Shown: piece by piece, positions 26,466-35,085 of the stretch
Numbering within the stretch: position 1 is the stretch's first letter
Layout of the letters: the number at the start of each line of letters is the position of its first letter
NCBI GenBank assembly: GCA_019245755.1
Contig: JAFARC010000033.1
Location: forward strand, 1 to 64,000
Origin: Mycobacteriaceae bacterium
GTDB taxonomy: Bacteria; Actinomycetota; Actinomycetes; Mycobacteriales; Mycobacteriaceae
Direction of reading: 5' to 3'
Length of the DNA: 64,000 nucleotides
Position numbers and translations under genes: made by a program
Notes under the pieces: model-generated
Told to the model about the DNA's origin: nothing
Seen by the model: the letters and a program-made list of their open reading frames with translations, nothing else
Database searches by the model: none

Positions 26466-27685
26466 CGGATCGGCAGGTGCTTGAGCCCGCCGACGAATGT
26501 CGTCGCGACGTATGCTGGCGCCCCGGTGAGTTCGACCGATCTCAATCGTGGCAGTAACGCGCGCAAGAAGCTGTTGACCTCCAGCCGGGCCAGCGCGGCG
26601 CCGAGGCAGAAGTGCACGCCGTAGCCGAAGGCGACGTGCCGGTTAGGGTCACGACCCACATCGAAGCGGAACGGCTCGTCGAAGACGTCCTCGTCGCGGT
26701 TGCCGGAAACGTACGACAACAGCACGGATTCGCCGGCGGCGATCGGCACGCCCCGCACCGTCGTGTCCTGCGCGGCCGTGCGCATGAATGCTTTGACCGG
26801 GGTGACCCAGCGAATCATTTCCTCCGTCGCCAATGCCATCAGGGCTGGCTTCGCACGCAGAAGCTCGCGTTGATCTGGGTGTTCGATCAGCGCCAGCAAC
26901 CCACCGGAGATCGTCGCGCTGGTGGTGTCGTGTCCAGCGGTCGCCACGATCGCGTAGTAGGAAACGGTGTCCACATCGGACAGCGGTTCACCGTCGACTC
27001 GGGCGTTGGCGATCGCCGAGGCGAGATCGTCGGTGGGGTGTTCGCGGCGCGAGGCGGTGACTGCGTTGAAGTACTCGAACATGTCGAACAGGGCAGCCAT
27101 CTGTTCCTGCCTGGTGGTTCCCCGTTTGAACTCGTCGTCGTCGCCACCGAACAGTTCTTGTGTCAGCCGCAGCATCCGGGGGAAGTCGGATTCCGGCAGG
27201 CCGAGCAGTGACAGGATCACGTAGAGCGGGTAGTTGACGGCCACCTCCTGGACGAAGTCGCACTCGCCGCCGGCCGCCACCATCTTGTCGACATAGAGCC
27301 CGGCCAGCTCGACGACCCTTCTCGACAGTGCCCGCATGGCCTTGGGCCGGAACCAGTCGGCGCCGATCGCACGGATGACTCGATGCTGCGGGTCGTCCAT
27401 GTGGATCAGGGTGCGCACGCCCGCGGCGGCCTGCAGTTCGTCGCTTTCGGACGTCATCAGGACCGGGCGCGGCGCGTTGGTGAAAAGCGTGTTGCCGCGC
27501 TCGATTTCCATGATGTCGGCGTGCTTGGTAATCGCCCAGAAGGGGCGGTAACCCGGCACGTCGACCCAGCACACCGGCGCGTCGGCGCGTAGATGGGTCA
27601 GCGCGGCGTGCAGTCCCGCCTCGTCGGTGTAGGCGATCGGATTGGCGAACACCTTCGCCGCCTCGTCCATGATCCGCGTGCTCAT
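26450..27685 (-). CDS. Cytochrome P450
   Basis: This is a 411-residue soluble P450. The I-helix motif is TAGHDTTSA, with the Asp-Thr proton relay. The heme loop FGYGVHFCLG places the thiolate at Cys360, and EEMIRWVTP supplies the ExxR motif. ATG 27685 is 6 nt after GAGGAG; a TTG two codons upstream is less likely. It differs from the P450 at 692 in I-helix and heme-loop residues, so two distinct hydroxylations are expected. Operator site 8, a near-perfect copy, is 39-55 bp upstream. Confidence 0.93.
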   Translation of the reverse strand: MSTRIMDEAAKVFANPIAYTDEAGLHAALTHLRADAPVCWVDVPGYRPFWAITKHADIMEIERGNTLFTNAPRPVLMTSESDELQAAAGVRTLIHMDDPQHRVIRAIGADWFRPKAMRALSRRVVELAGLYVDKMVAAGGECDFVQEVAVNYPLYVILSLLGLPESDFPRMLRLTQELFGGDDDEFKRGTTRQEQMAALFDMFEYFNAVTASRREHPTDDLASAIANARVDGEPLSDVDTVSYYAIVATAGHDTTSATISGGLLALIEHPDQRELLRAKPALMALATEEMIRWVTPVKAFMRTAAQDTTVRGVPIAAGESVLLSYVSGNRDEDVFDEPFRFDVGRDPNRHVAFGYGVHFCLGAALARLEVNSFLRALLPRLRSVELTGAPAYVATTFVGGLKHLPIRYSLT

Positions 27686-27723
27686 CGGCAACTCCTCGGC
27701 TGCGGGGCGGTCCGAATGTAGCT

Positions 27724-27740
27724 ACTGTAGCCGATACAGT
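27724..27740. promoter_or_regulatory. 17-bp operator-like inverted repeat (site 8)
   Basis: ACTGTAG-CCG-ATACAGT, extended by T and A outside, gives perfect TACTGTA/TACAGTA arms. It lies between the end of the GntR gene (27774) and the P450 start (27685), so the P450 has its own promoter. Confidence 0.72.
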
Positions 27741-27773
27741 ACGTCCACCAGCACCGGTCCGGAACAGCGTTCG

Positions 27774-28469
27774 TCAGCGACGCCGACGTCGGCCTGCCGC
27801 GTCGTCGACCACACCGTGCTGGCTGAGGTGATCGATCAACGGCGCCACGCCGGCCATGAAGTGCTCCGACATCGCGCTGCGTGCGCGTCGTGCGTCGCGC
27901 TGCGCGAGTGCGGCGAGGACCCGTCGGTGGTCTTTGACCGACTGGGCCGGCCATCCTGCGACGGTCGGGAAGACGGATTCCGGCGCGTAGCGGGTGATCT
28001 GCGACATCATCTGGGACAACTTCGGCGAATCGGCTGCGACGTTGATCGCGCGGTGGAACTCGTGGTTGAGGCGCACCGCGCCATCGTGGTCGTCGCGGCC
28101 GTACGCGTCCTCGAGCGCGGCCTGGATCGCCGTCAGCTTCCTCAGCTGCTCCTCGGTGATTCTGGTCGCCGCCCGGGCGGCCAGTTCGCCGCCGATATGG
28201 GCCTGCACATCCGATACGTCGGCGATGTCGCGCCCGGTGACCGGCAACACCATGAAGCCTCGCCGGGGTTGCTGCACCAACAGGCCCTCCGCGCGCAGCT
28301 GCAGCAGCGCCTCCCGGACCGGCGTGACGCTGATGCCCAACTCGGCCGCCACCTGTTCCAGCCTGACGTATTCGCCGGCGCCGTAGGTGCCCTCGAATAT
28401 CCGCTGCCGAACGTAGCGCGCCACATCGTCGGAAAGCTGCGGCCGCGCCGCGAAATCCGCAACCTCCAT
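27774..28469 (-). CDS. GntR family regulator (FadR/FCD type)
   Basis: This 231-residue GntR regulator has an N-terminal winged helix (residues about 12-75, with LEQVAAELGISVTPVREALLQLRAEGL) and an all-helical FCD domain. Metal-binding His-type positions of FCD domains are visible in NHEFHRAI and in EHFMAG. Its start shares a base with the stop of the acyl-CoA dehydrogenase (TGATG), so it is the last gene of the operon 32900-27774. It probably responds to an acid or acyl-CoA and controls this operon. The imperfect inverted repeat at 32955-32980 is a possible site. Confidence 0.9.
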   Translation of the reverse strand: MEVADFAARPQLSDDVARYVRQRIFEGTYGAGEYVRLEQVAAELGISVTPVREALLQLRAEGLLVQQPRRGFMVLPVTGRDIADVSDVQAHIGGELAARAATRITEEQLRKLTAIQAALEDAYGRDDHDGAVRLNHEFHRAINVAADSPKLSQMMSQITRYAPESVFPTVAGWPAQSVKDHRRVLAALAQRDARRARSAMSEHFMAGVAPLIDHLSQHGVVDDAAGRRRRR

Positions 28470-29662
28470 CAGATCTGGTACTCGGCCAGCAGTCGCTTGC
28501 TGATGATCTGCTTCTGAATCTCGCTGGTTCCTTCGCCGATCAGCAGGAACGGTGCGTCGCGCATCAGCCGCTCGATCTCGTACTCCTTGGAGTAGCCGTA
28601 GCCGCCGTGGATCCGGAAGCTCTGCTGGGTCACTTCGCTGCAGAACTCGCTCGCCAGATACTTGGCCATGCCGGCCGCCAGGTCGTTGCGTTCCCCTGAG
28701 TCCTTCAGGCGCGCAGCATTCACCATCATCAGGTGCGCCGCCTCGACCTTCGTGGCCATCTCGGCCAACGAAAACGCGATGGCCTGATGCTCGGCGATCG
28801 GCTTGCCGAATGTGCTGCGCTGCTGCGCGTATCGGACGGCGAGTTCGAAAGCGCGGATGCCCACGCCGCAGGCACGCGCCGACACGTTCACCCGTCCGAC
28901 TTCGATGCCGTCCATCATCTGGAAGAATCCCTGTCCGGGCTTGCCGCCGAGCACGTCGTCGGCGCCGGCCCGATAGCCGTCGAAGATGAGCTCGGTGGTG
29001 TCGATGCCCTTGTAGCCGAGTTTGTCGATCTTGCCGGGAATGAGCAGACCGGGCGCGACTTCACCGAAACCGGTGGGCTTTTCGACGAGGAACGCGGTGA
29101 GGTTCCGATGCGGCTTGTCGGCTCCTTCGTCGGTTCGCACCAACACGGCGACCAGGGTTGAACTGCCGCCGTTTGTCAACCACATCTTCTGCCCGTCGAT
29201 GGTGTAGTTGCCGTCGGGATTGCGCCTGGCCCGGGTGCGTATCGCCGCGACGTCAGAACCCAGCTCCGGTTCGGACATCGAAAACGCACCGCGGGCCTCG
29301 CCGGTCGCCATGCGCGGCAGGAAATGCTCTTTCTGCCGGTCGGTTCCGTGCTGGCGCAGCATGTAGGCCACGATGAAATGGGTGTTGATCACGCCCGAGA
29401 TGCTCATCCAGCCGCGCGCGAGTTCCTCCACGCACAATGCGTAGGTCAGCAACGACTCACCGAGTCCCCCGTACTGCTCGGGTATCATCAGGCCGAATAG
29501 ACCCATCTCGCGCATCCGGTCGACGATGTCCTGCGGATAGGTGTCGGTGCGTTCCAATTCCGGCGCGTTGGGAATGACTTCCTTGTCGACGAATTGGCGT
29601 ACGGTCGACACGATTTCGCTCTGAAACTCGCTGAGGCCGAGGGTCTGGGCCAGTCTGGTCAT
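28469..29662 (-). CDS. Acyl-CoA dehydrogenase
   Basis: This is a 397-residue canonical acyl-CoA dehydrogenase. FSMSEPELGSD and the W-T-N-G segment MWLTNGGSS form the FAD and substrate loop, RIHGGYGYSKEY binds FAD, and the catalytic Glu is in IGEGTSEIQ near the C terminus. It should work as a normal homotetramer, unlike the pair at 5681/6881. Electrons would go to ETF. It is in an operon with a CoA-transferase, thiolase and FabG-like SDR, which together give a nearly complete beta-oxidation turn without a hydratase. Confidence 0.92.
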   Translation of the reverse strand: MTRLAQTLGLSEFQSEIVSTVRQFVDKEVIPNAPELERTDTYPQDIVDRMREMGLFGLMIPEQYGGLGESLLTYALCVEELARGWMSISGVINTHFIVAYMLRQHGTDRQKEHFLPRMATGEARGAFSMSEPELGSDVAAIRTRARRNPDGNYTIDGQKMWLTNGGSSTLVAVLVRTDEGADKPHRNLTAFLVEKPTGFGEVAPGLLIPGKIDKLGYKGIDTTELIFDGYRAGADDVLGGKPGQGFFQMMDGIEVGRVNVSARACGVGIRAFELAVRYAQQRSTFGKPIAEHQAIAFSLAEMATKVEAAHLMMVNAARLKDSGERNDLAAGMAKYLASEFCSEVTQQSFRIHGGYGYSKEYEIERLMRDAPFLLIGEGTSEIQKQIISKRLLAEYQI

Positions 29663-29673
29663 CGCTGATCTCC

Positions 29674-30897
29674 CTATCCGCGATCCGGCCCGATCGTGCC
29701 CGAGGACACCAGGCCGGTGATGTCGTCGCGGCTCAAACCCAGCCGCCCGGCGAGCAGGTCGGCAGTGTCCTGGCCCAGCCCGGGGGCGGGCCCGCTGGCC
29801 GGATGCACACCGTCGAGCTCGGCCGGTAGCCCCGGGGCGAAGTATTCACCGACATCGGGCTGGCTGAGCCGACAGAACAGCGGATTCTTGGTGACGCGCT
29901 CGTCGTCGGCGACTTCCCCGAACGTGCGGTAGCGCTCGAACAGGACCGTCGTGCCCGACAGCGCATCGGTGATCTCGTCGGCGGTGTGATCGCCGAACCA
30001 GGTGGCGAACAGGCCGCTCAACACCTCGCGGTGGCGGTAGCGCTCGCCTTCCTCGGTGAAGTCGACGCCGAGCGCCTCGGCCAGCGCGGATACCGCCGGC
30101 CCAGTGCCCGACACCTCGACCAGGTCGCGAAAATGGCGCCGCGTCAACGTGACCACCATGAAGCGGGCGCCGTCGCTGCTGGCGAAATCCTGGCCGTACT
30201 GGCCGTAGATGGCGTTTCCGAGGCGTGGCCGTTCGGTGCCGTTCACCTGCGGCTCGGTCAGTAACCCCAGGTTGCCCGCGGTCGCCAGCGCCACGTCCTC
30301 CAACGACAGACTGACCCGTGCGCCGTGCCCGCACCGATCGCGGCGGCGCACCGCGGCGGTCACGGCGAGCGCGGCATACAGGCCGCAGCACACATCCCAT
30401 GCCGGAAGCACATGGTTCACCGGGCCGGCGTGCTCGACCGGGCCGGTGACGAGCGGGAAGCCGGTCGCGGCGTTGACGGTGTAATCCACCCCGGTGGACC
30501 CGTCGCCGCGGCCGACCAGCTGGACGTGAATGACATCCGGGCGCATCTTGGCTAGCTGGTCGTACGCCAACCAGGACAGACCGGCGGCGTTGGTCACGAC
30601 GATGCCGTCGCCCTCCACGATGAGCCGCTGCACCAGCCGCTGCCCGTTGGCTGAGCGTAGATCCACTGTGGCCGAGCGCTTTCCCTTGTTCAACCCGGTC
30701 CAGTAGATCGAGGCGCCGCTCGCGGCCAGCGGCCACCGGCGGAAGTCGGACGCGCCGCCGAGCGGGTCGACACGGATCACCTCGGCTCCGAGTTGAGCCA
30801 GGGTCATGCCGCACAGCGGGGCCGCGACGAAGCTGGAAACCTCCACGACGGTGGTGCCGGCCAGCGGCAATCCGGCCGTCTGGCCCCCGGCGGTCAA
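29674..30897 (-). CDS. Family III CoA-transferase (CaiB/BaiF)
   Basis: This is a 407-residue family III CoA-transferase with the N-terminal VVEVSSFVAAPLCGMTLAQLGAEVIRVD fingerprint and a candidate catalytic Asp in LPAWDVCCGLYAAL. I place the start at TTG 30897, which overlaps the thiolase stop by 4 bp (TTGA). The frame stays open much farther upstream, but that portion is antisense-like overlap with the thiolase. It is related to but distinct from the CoA-transferase at 4459. Confidence 0.85.
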   Translation of the reverse strand: MTAGGQTAGLPLAGTTVVEVSSFVAAPLCGMTLAQLGAEVIRVDPLGGASDFRRWPLAASGASIYWTGLNKGKRSATVDLRSANGQRLVQRLIVEGDGIVVTNAAGLSWLAYDQLAKMRPDVIHVQLVGRGDGSTGVDYTVNAATGFPLVTGPVEHAGPVNHVLPAWDVCCGLYAALAVTAAVRRRDRCGHGARVSLSLEDVALATAGNLGLLTEPQVNGTERPRLGNAIYGQYGQDFASSDGARFMVVTLTRRHFRDLVEVSGTGPAVSALAEALGVDFTEEGERYRHREVLSGLFATWFGDHTADEITDALSGTTVLFERYRTFGEVADDERVTKNPLFCRLSQPDVGEYFAPGLPAELDGVHPASGPAPGLGQDTADLLAGRLGLSRDDITGLVSSGTIGPDRG

Positions 30898-32108
30898 GGC
30901 GCAACCCGTTCGAAGACCGCGGCAAGGCCTTGCCCGCCGCCGATGCACATCGTTTCCAGGCCGTAGCGTGCCTCCCGCCGCGCCAGCTCGCGCGCCAGCG
31001 TGGCCAGCATCCGTCCGCCGGTGGCGCCGACCGGATGTCCCAGCGAGATTCCCGACCCGTGGATGTTGGTGCGTTCGCGATCGGCTGCGCCGAATCGCCA
31101 CTCCCGCATGACCGCAAGCGCCTGCGCGGCGAAGGCTTCGTTGAGTTCGATCACGTCGATGTCGCTCAGCCGCAGGCCCGCTTTGGCGAGCGCGGCCTGG
31201 GTCGCGGGCACCGGACCGATGCCCATCACACCGGGCGGCACGCCGGCCAGCCCCCACGAAACCAGCCGCACCAACGGTGTGAGCCCCAGCTCGGCGGCCT
31301 TCTGCGGTGTCGTGACGACGCACATGGACGCGGCATCGTTCTGCCCGCTGGCATTTCCGGCCGTGACCGTCGCCTCCGGATCCTCGTTGAGCAGAATGGG
31401 TTTGAGCCTGCCGAGTGATTCCAGCGAGGTGTCCGCGCGCGGGTGCTCGTCGGCCTCGATGACCTCCTCGCCGTGACGGCTCGCAACCGCGACCCCGATG
31501 ATCTCCTCGGCGAGGATACCGTCCTTTTGTGCGGCGACTGCCCGCTGGTGTGACACGACGGCAAGTTCGTCCTGCTCCGCGCGAGAGATGCCGTACTGCC
31601 GCCGCAGGTTCTCGGCGGTCTGCAGCATCCCGCCCGCAACGGGGTGATGTCGGCCGCCGGCGGTCGTCCGGCCCCGCGCCAGCCCGTCGTGGACCTTGAT
31701 GCCGCCGCGGGCGCCCCCCCATCGCATGTCGGTGGAGTAGAAGGGCACGTTGCTCATGCTCTCGGCGCCGCCGGCAACGACAATGTCGTTGTCGCCGTTG
31801 CCAACCTGCAGGGCAGCCTGGATCAGCGCCTGCAGACCTGATCCGCACCGGCGGTCGACCTGCATGCCCCCAACGGTCACCGGCAGACCGGCGTCCAGTG
31901 CGACCACCCGCCCGATCGCCGGTGCCTCGCTGGACGGATAGCAGTGCCCGAGGATGACGTCCCCCACCGACTCTGGCGCAATCGCGGTTCGGTCCAACAG
32001 CCCGCGTAGAGCCGCCACCCCCAGGTCGACGGCGGTCAGTGACCGCAGCATTCCGCCGTACCGGCCGATGGGCGTGCGGACGGGTTCACAGATGACGGCG
32101 TCGCGCAT
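30894..32108 (-). CDS. Acetyl-CoA acyltransferase (thiolase)
   Basis: This 404-residue degradative thiolase has DRRCGSGLQAL for the nucleophilic Cys near residue 89, NEAFAAQALAV, GSGISLGHPVGATGGRM with the active-site His, and CIGGGQGLA with the base Cys. It is closest to FadA/PaaJ/PcaF-like 3-oxoacyl-CoA thiolases. Its start ATG 32108 lies 40 bp downstream of the SDR stop in the same operon. It should release acetyl-CoA, or succinyl-CoA if the substrate is dicarboxylic. Confidence 0.92.
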   Translation of the reverse strand: MRDAVICEPVRTPIGRYGGMLRSLTAVDLGVAALRGLLDRTAIAPESVGDVILGHCYPSSEAPAIGRVVALDAGLPVTVGGMQVDRRCGSGLQALIQAALQVGNGDNDIVVAGGAESMSNVPFYSTDMRWGGARGGIKVHDGLARGRTTAGGRHHPVAGGMLQTAENLRRQYGISRAEQDELAVVSHQRAVAAQKDGILAEEIIGVAVASRHGEEVIEADEHPRADTSLESLGRLKPILLNEDPEATVTAGNASGQNDAASMCVVTTPQKAAELGLTPLVRLVSWGLAGVPPGVMGIGPVPATQAALAKAGLRLSDIDVIELNEAFAAQALAVMREWRFGAADRERTNIHGSGISLGHPVGATGGRMLATLARELARREARYGLETMCIGGGQGLAAVFERVAP

Positions 32109-32147
32109 GGTCTTCCTCGTCGTGATTCGTGCTGCTCAGCTGGCCGG

Positions 32148-32900
32148 TCACATGAACCGTCCGCCGGTGACCTCCAGAACGGTGCCGGTCATGTAGGAGG
32201 ATAGGCCGCTGGCCAGGAACAGGGCCACGTTGGCGACCTCGAAGGGCTCTCCCGCCCGGCCCATCGGAACCTCGGCGACCTTCTGCTCCCAGATGTGTTG
32301 CGGCATGGCCTCGGTCATCGCAGACCGGATCAGTCCGGGCGCGATCGCGTTGACCCGCACGCCGAGATGAGCGAGTTCCTTGGCGGCGGCCTTGGTCATG
32401 CCGACGATGCCGGCCTTGGCCGCCGAGTAGTTCGTCTGCCCCGCCAGGCCGATCTTCCCGGACAGCGACGACATGTTCACGATCGCGCCGCGCTTGTTCT
32501 CGCGCATGATCGCCGCCGCGGTGCGGGTGCCGTTCCAGGTGCCCTTCAAATGCACGGCGATGACCTGGTCGAACTGCTCCTCGGTCATCTTGCGCATCGT
32601 GGCGTCGCGGGTGATGCCAGCGTTGTTGACCATGATGTCCAGGCCGCCGAATCGCTCGACGGCGCCGGCAACCAGGGCCTTTACCTCATCTGCCCGGGTG
32701 ACGTCGCACCGCACGGCGGCCGCGATACCCGTAGCTGCGAAGCCGTCTTCCAGCCGCTTCACCGCCGCCTCCGTGGCTTCCAGGTCCAGGTCACCCAGCA
32801 CGACGTGGGCGCCTTCGGCCACGAAACGCTCGGCGATGGCAAAACCCAGTCCCTGCGCCCCGCCGGTCACCACCGCCGTTTGACCGCTCAGCATCGACAC
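32148..32900 (-). CDS. SDR oxidoreductase, FabG-like
   Basis: This 250-residue classical SDR has [12 protein letters not shown] at strand 2 (Asp, suggests NAD), NNAGITRD and YSAAKAG. This is the FabG-type pattern, so 3-hydroxyacyl-CoA oxidation or 3-oxoacyl reduction is expected. GTG 32900 is about 10 nt after AGGAGG; the ATG two codons later is a close alternative. It is the first gene of the leftward operon and is divergent from the dehydrogenase at 33028. Confidence 0.88.
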   Translation of the reverse strand: MSMLSGQTAVVTGGAQGLGFAIAERFVAEGAHVVLGDLDLEATEAAVKRLEDGFAATGIAAAVRCDVTRADEVKALVAGAVERFGGLDIMVNNAGITRDATMRKMTEEQFDQVIAVHLKGTWNGTRTAAAIMRENKRGAIVNMSSLSGKIGLAGQTNYSAAKAGIVGMTKAAAKELAHLGVRVNAIAPGLIRSAMTEAMPQHIWEQKVAEVPMGRAGEPFEVANVALFLASGLSSYMTGTVLEVTGGRFM

Positions 32901-32954
32901 CGTCAACCGTCCTCCTGTCCCGCCGCCTCGCCGGTCGGCGGGCCCCGACACGTA

Positions 32955-32980
32955 ATCACACATTGTATTTCATATATGAT
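32955..32980. promoter_or_regulatory. AT-rich imperfect inverted repeat in a divergent promoter gap
   Basis: ATCACACA, 10 nt, TATATGAT forms an imperfect inverted repeat (6 of 8 positions) in an AT-rich patch within otherwise GC-rich sequence. It lies between the divergent SDR (start 32900) and acyl-CoA dehydrogenase (start 33028). It does not match the 17-bp sites. The GntR gene at the end of this operon is a candidate binder. Confidence 0.35.
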
Positions 32981-33027
32981 CCTGCGGTTGACCGGCCCCC
33001 GCGTTGCCCGGGAAGGAGCGTCGATCC

Positions 33028-34209
33028 ATGCCGCCACACAGCGTTGTCAGCGACCAGGATTTTCGGGACATCCTGGCGCAGACCCGTCAGTTCGTCCGCA
33101 CCGCCGTGGTCCCCCGCGAGCAGCAGATCCTGGCCGAAGACAAGGTTCCCGACGACCTGCGCGACCAGGCCAAGAAGATGGGCTTGTTCGGATACGCCAT
33201 CCCTCAGGAGTGGGGCGGCCTCGGGCTGAATCTCGCACAGGACGTCGAGCTGGCCATGGAATTGGGCTATACATCGCTGGCGCTACGGTCGATGTTCGGC
33301 ACCAACAACGGCATTGCGGGCCAGGTGCTGGTTGGCTTCGGCACCGACGAGCAGAAAGCCCGCTGGCTGGCGCCGATGGCCTCCGGCGAGGTTGTCGCCT
33401 CCTTCGCGTTGACCGAACCCGGCGCCGGATCCAACCCGTCGGGGCTGCGCACTAGGGCGATTCGCGATGGCTCAACACAAACTTCGGACTGGGTGATCTC
33501 CGGACAGAAGCGCTTCATCACCAACGCGCCGGTCGCCGACCTGTTCGTGGTCTTCGCGCGCACCCGCCCGGCCGACGACAGGGGCGCCGGCATCGCGGTC
33601 TTCCTGGTGCCCGCCGACACGCCCGGCGTCGAGGTGGGCGCCAAAGACGCGAAGATGGGCCAGGAGGGTGCCTGGACGGCCGATGTGAACCTCACCGACG
33701 TCCGCGTGCCTGGCGGTGCCCTGGTTGGCGGCAGTGCGGACATCGGTTACCGTGCGGCCCTGATCTCGTTGGCCCGGGGCAGGGTGCACATCGCCGCGCT
33801 GGCCGTGGGAACGGCTCAGCGGGCGCTCGACGAATCGGTCGCCTACGCCGCGACCGCGACGCAGGGCGGCACTCCGATCGGAAATTTTCAATTGGTGCAG
33901 GCGATGATCGCCGACCAGCAGACCGGTGTGTTGGCCGGTCGCGCCCTTGTTCGTGATGCCGCCCGCAAGTGGGTTACCAACGAAGACCAGCGAATCGCCC
34001 CGTCTGCGGCGAAGCTTTTCTGCACCGAGATGGCGGGCGCGGTGGCCGACCTGGCGGTACAGATTCACGGCGGCAGTGGCTACCTGCACGGAGTGCCGGT
34101 GGAACGGATCTACCGCGATGTCCGGCTACTGCGGCTCTACGAGGGCACCAGCGAAATTCAGCGCCTGATCATCGGCGGCGGGCTCGTCAAGGAGGCGCAG
34201 CGCCGCTGA
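33028..34209 (+). CDS. Acyl-CoA dehydrogenase
   Basis: This 393-residue acyl-CoA dehydrogenase has FALTEPGAGSNPSG and RFITNAPVAD as the FAD/substrate loops, QIHGGSGYLHG, and the catalytic Glu in YEGTSEIQRLII near the C terminus. ATG 33028 is preceded by GGAAGGAG; the in-frame start 24 bp upstream contains that ribosome site and is rejected. It is complete and typical. It is followed after 7 bp by operator site 9 and the broken SDR gene. Confidence 0.92.
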   Translation: MPPHSVVSDQDFRDILAQTRQFVRTAVVPREQQILAEDKVPDDLRDQAKKMGLFGYAIPQEWGGLGLNLAQDVELAMELGYTSLALRSMFGTNNGIAGQVLVGFGTDEQKARWLAPMASGEVVASFALTEPGAGSNPSGLRTRAIRDGSTQTSDWVISGQKRFITNAPVADLFVVFARTRPADDRGAGIAVFLVPADTPGVEVGAKDAKMGQEGAWTADVNLTDVRVPGGALVGGSADIGYRAALISLARGRVHIAALAVGTAQRALDESVAYAATATQGGTPIGNFQLVQAMIADQQTGVLAGRALVRDAARKWVTNEDQRIAPSAAKLFCTEMAGAVADLAVQIHGGSGYLHGVPVERIYRDVRLLRLYEGTSEIQRLIIGGGLVKEAQRR

Positions 34210-34216
34210 TACCCTT

Positions 34217-34233
34217 ACCGTGAGCATTACGAT
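34217..34233. promoter_or_regulatory. 17-bp operator-like repeat (site 9)
   Basis: ACCGTGA-GCA-TTACGAT fits the pattern with one change per arm and sits just upstream of the frameshifted SDR gene. It overlaps a GTG that could be mistaken for that gene's start. Confidence 0.45.
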
Positions 34234-34258
34234 ATGCCACGGCAGCGCAAGCGCAGGC

Positions 34259-35085
34259 GTGCAGCTGAGCGGCCGGCTCGAGGGCAAGGTTGCGTTCATC
34301 ACCGGAGCGGCGCGCGGGCAGGGCCGGGCGCATGCCGTCCGGATGGCCAACGAGGGCGCCGACATCATCGCCGTCGATCTGGCCGGAAAGCTGCCGCCGT
34401 GCGTTCCGTATCGGTCTGCGACGCCGGACGACCTTGCCGACACAGTGCGGCTGGTGGAGGCCACCGGTCGGCGGATCCTCGCGTCGATGGTGGACACCCG
34501 GGACTTCGACGGACTCCGCCAGACCGTCGGCGACGGCGTGACCGAGTTGGGGCGGCTGGACGTCATCGTCGCCAACGCCGGGATTTCCGCCACCCCAGAC
34601 CTGGTATGAGATCACGGCCGAATCGTTTCGGGATGTCATGGAAATCAACGTGTCTGGCACCTGGAACACCGTGATGGCCGGGGCGTGGAGATCATCGAGG
34701 GGGGCCGCGGCGGGTCGATCATTTTCATTGGGTCTGCCGCCGGCGTCAAGATGCAACCGTTCATGGTGCACTACACGGCCAGCAAGCATGCGGTGACGGG
34801 GATGGCCCGCGCGTTCGCCGCCGAGCTCGGCAAGTTCTCGATCCGGGTCAACAGCGTCCATCCCGGCCCGGTCAACACCAACATGGGGTCGGGCGACATG
34901 GTCGCCGCGATCAGCAGGGCGACCGAAAACAATCCGCAGTTGGCCAACACACTGACCCCTTTTCTGCCGGACTGGGTGTCGCAGCCTGAAGACATCGCCG
35001 ACGCCGTGTGCTGGCTGGCGTCTGACGAGTCGCGGCTGGTCACCGCGACGGGATCTCAGTCGATCACGGTTCTAACCAGTACTGA
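34259..35085 (+). pseudogene. Mycofactocin-type SDR, three frameshifts
   Basis: The conceptual protein starts at GTG 34259 and shows GRLEGKVAFITGAARGQGR, DTRDFDGL, VIVANAGIS, then (shifted) TWYEITAESFRDVMEINVSGTW, then IIFIGSAAGVKM with HYTASKHA, and finally ISVDHGSNQY. This is the pattern of mycofactocin-associated SDRs. The frame changes near 34595, returns near 34686 and changes again near 35040. The terminal stop is TGA 35083-35085. An in-frame stop at 34607 prevents a full product. All catalytic residues survive, so the decay is recent, or the shifts are sequencing errors. It overlaps the convergent phosphotransferase gene by 14 bp. Confidence 0.75.

Noticed and set aside
29674..31848. 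Open frame of 724 codons reaching across the CoA-transferase and the thiolase
   Set aside because: Only the part from TTG 30897 matches a CoA-transferase; the upstream portion is out-of-frame overlap with the thiolase gene and is Arg-rich shadow sequence.
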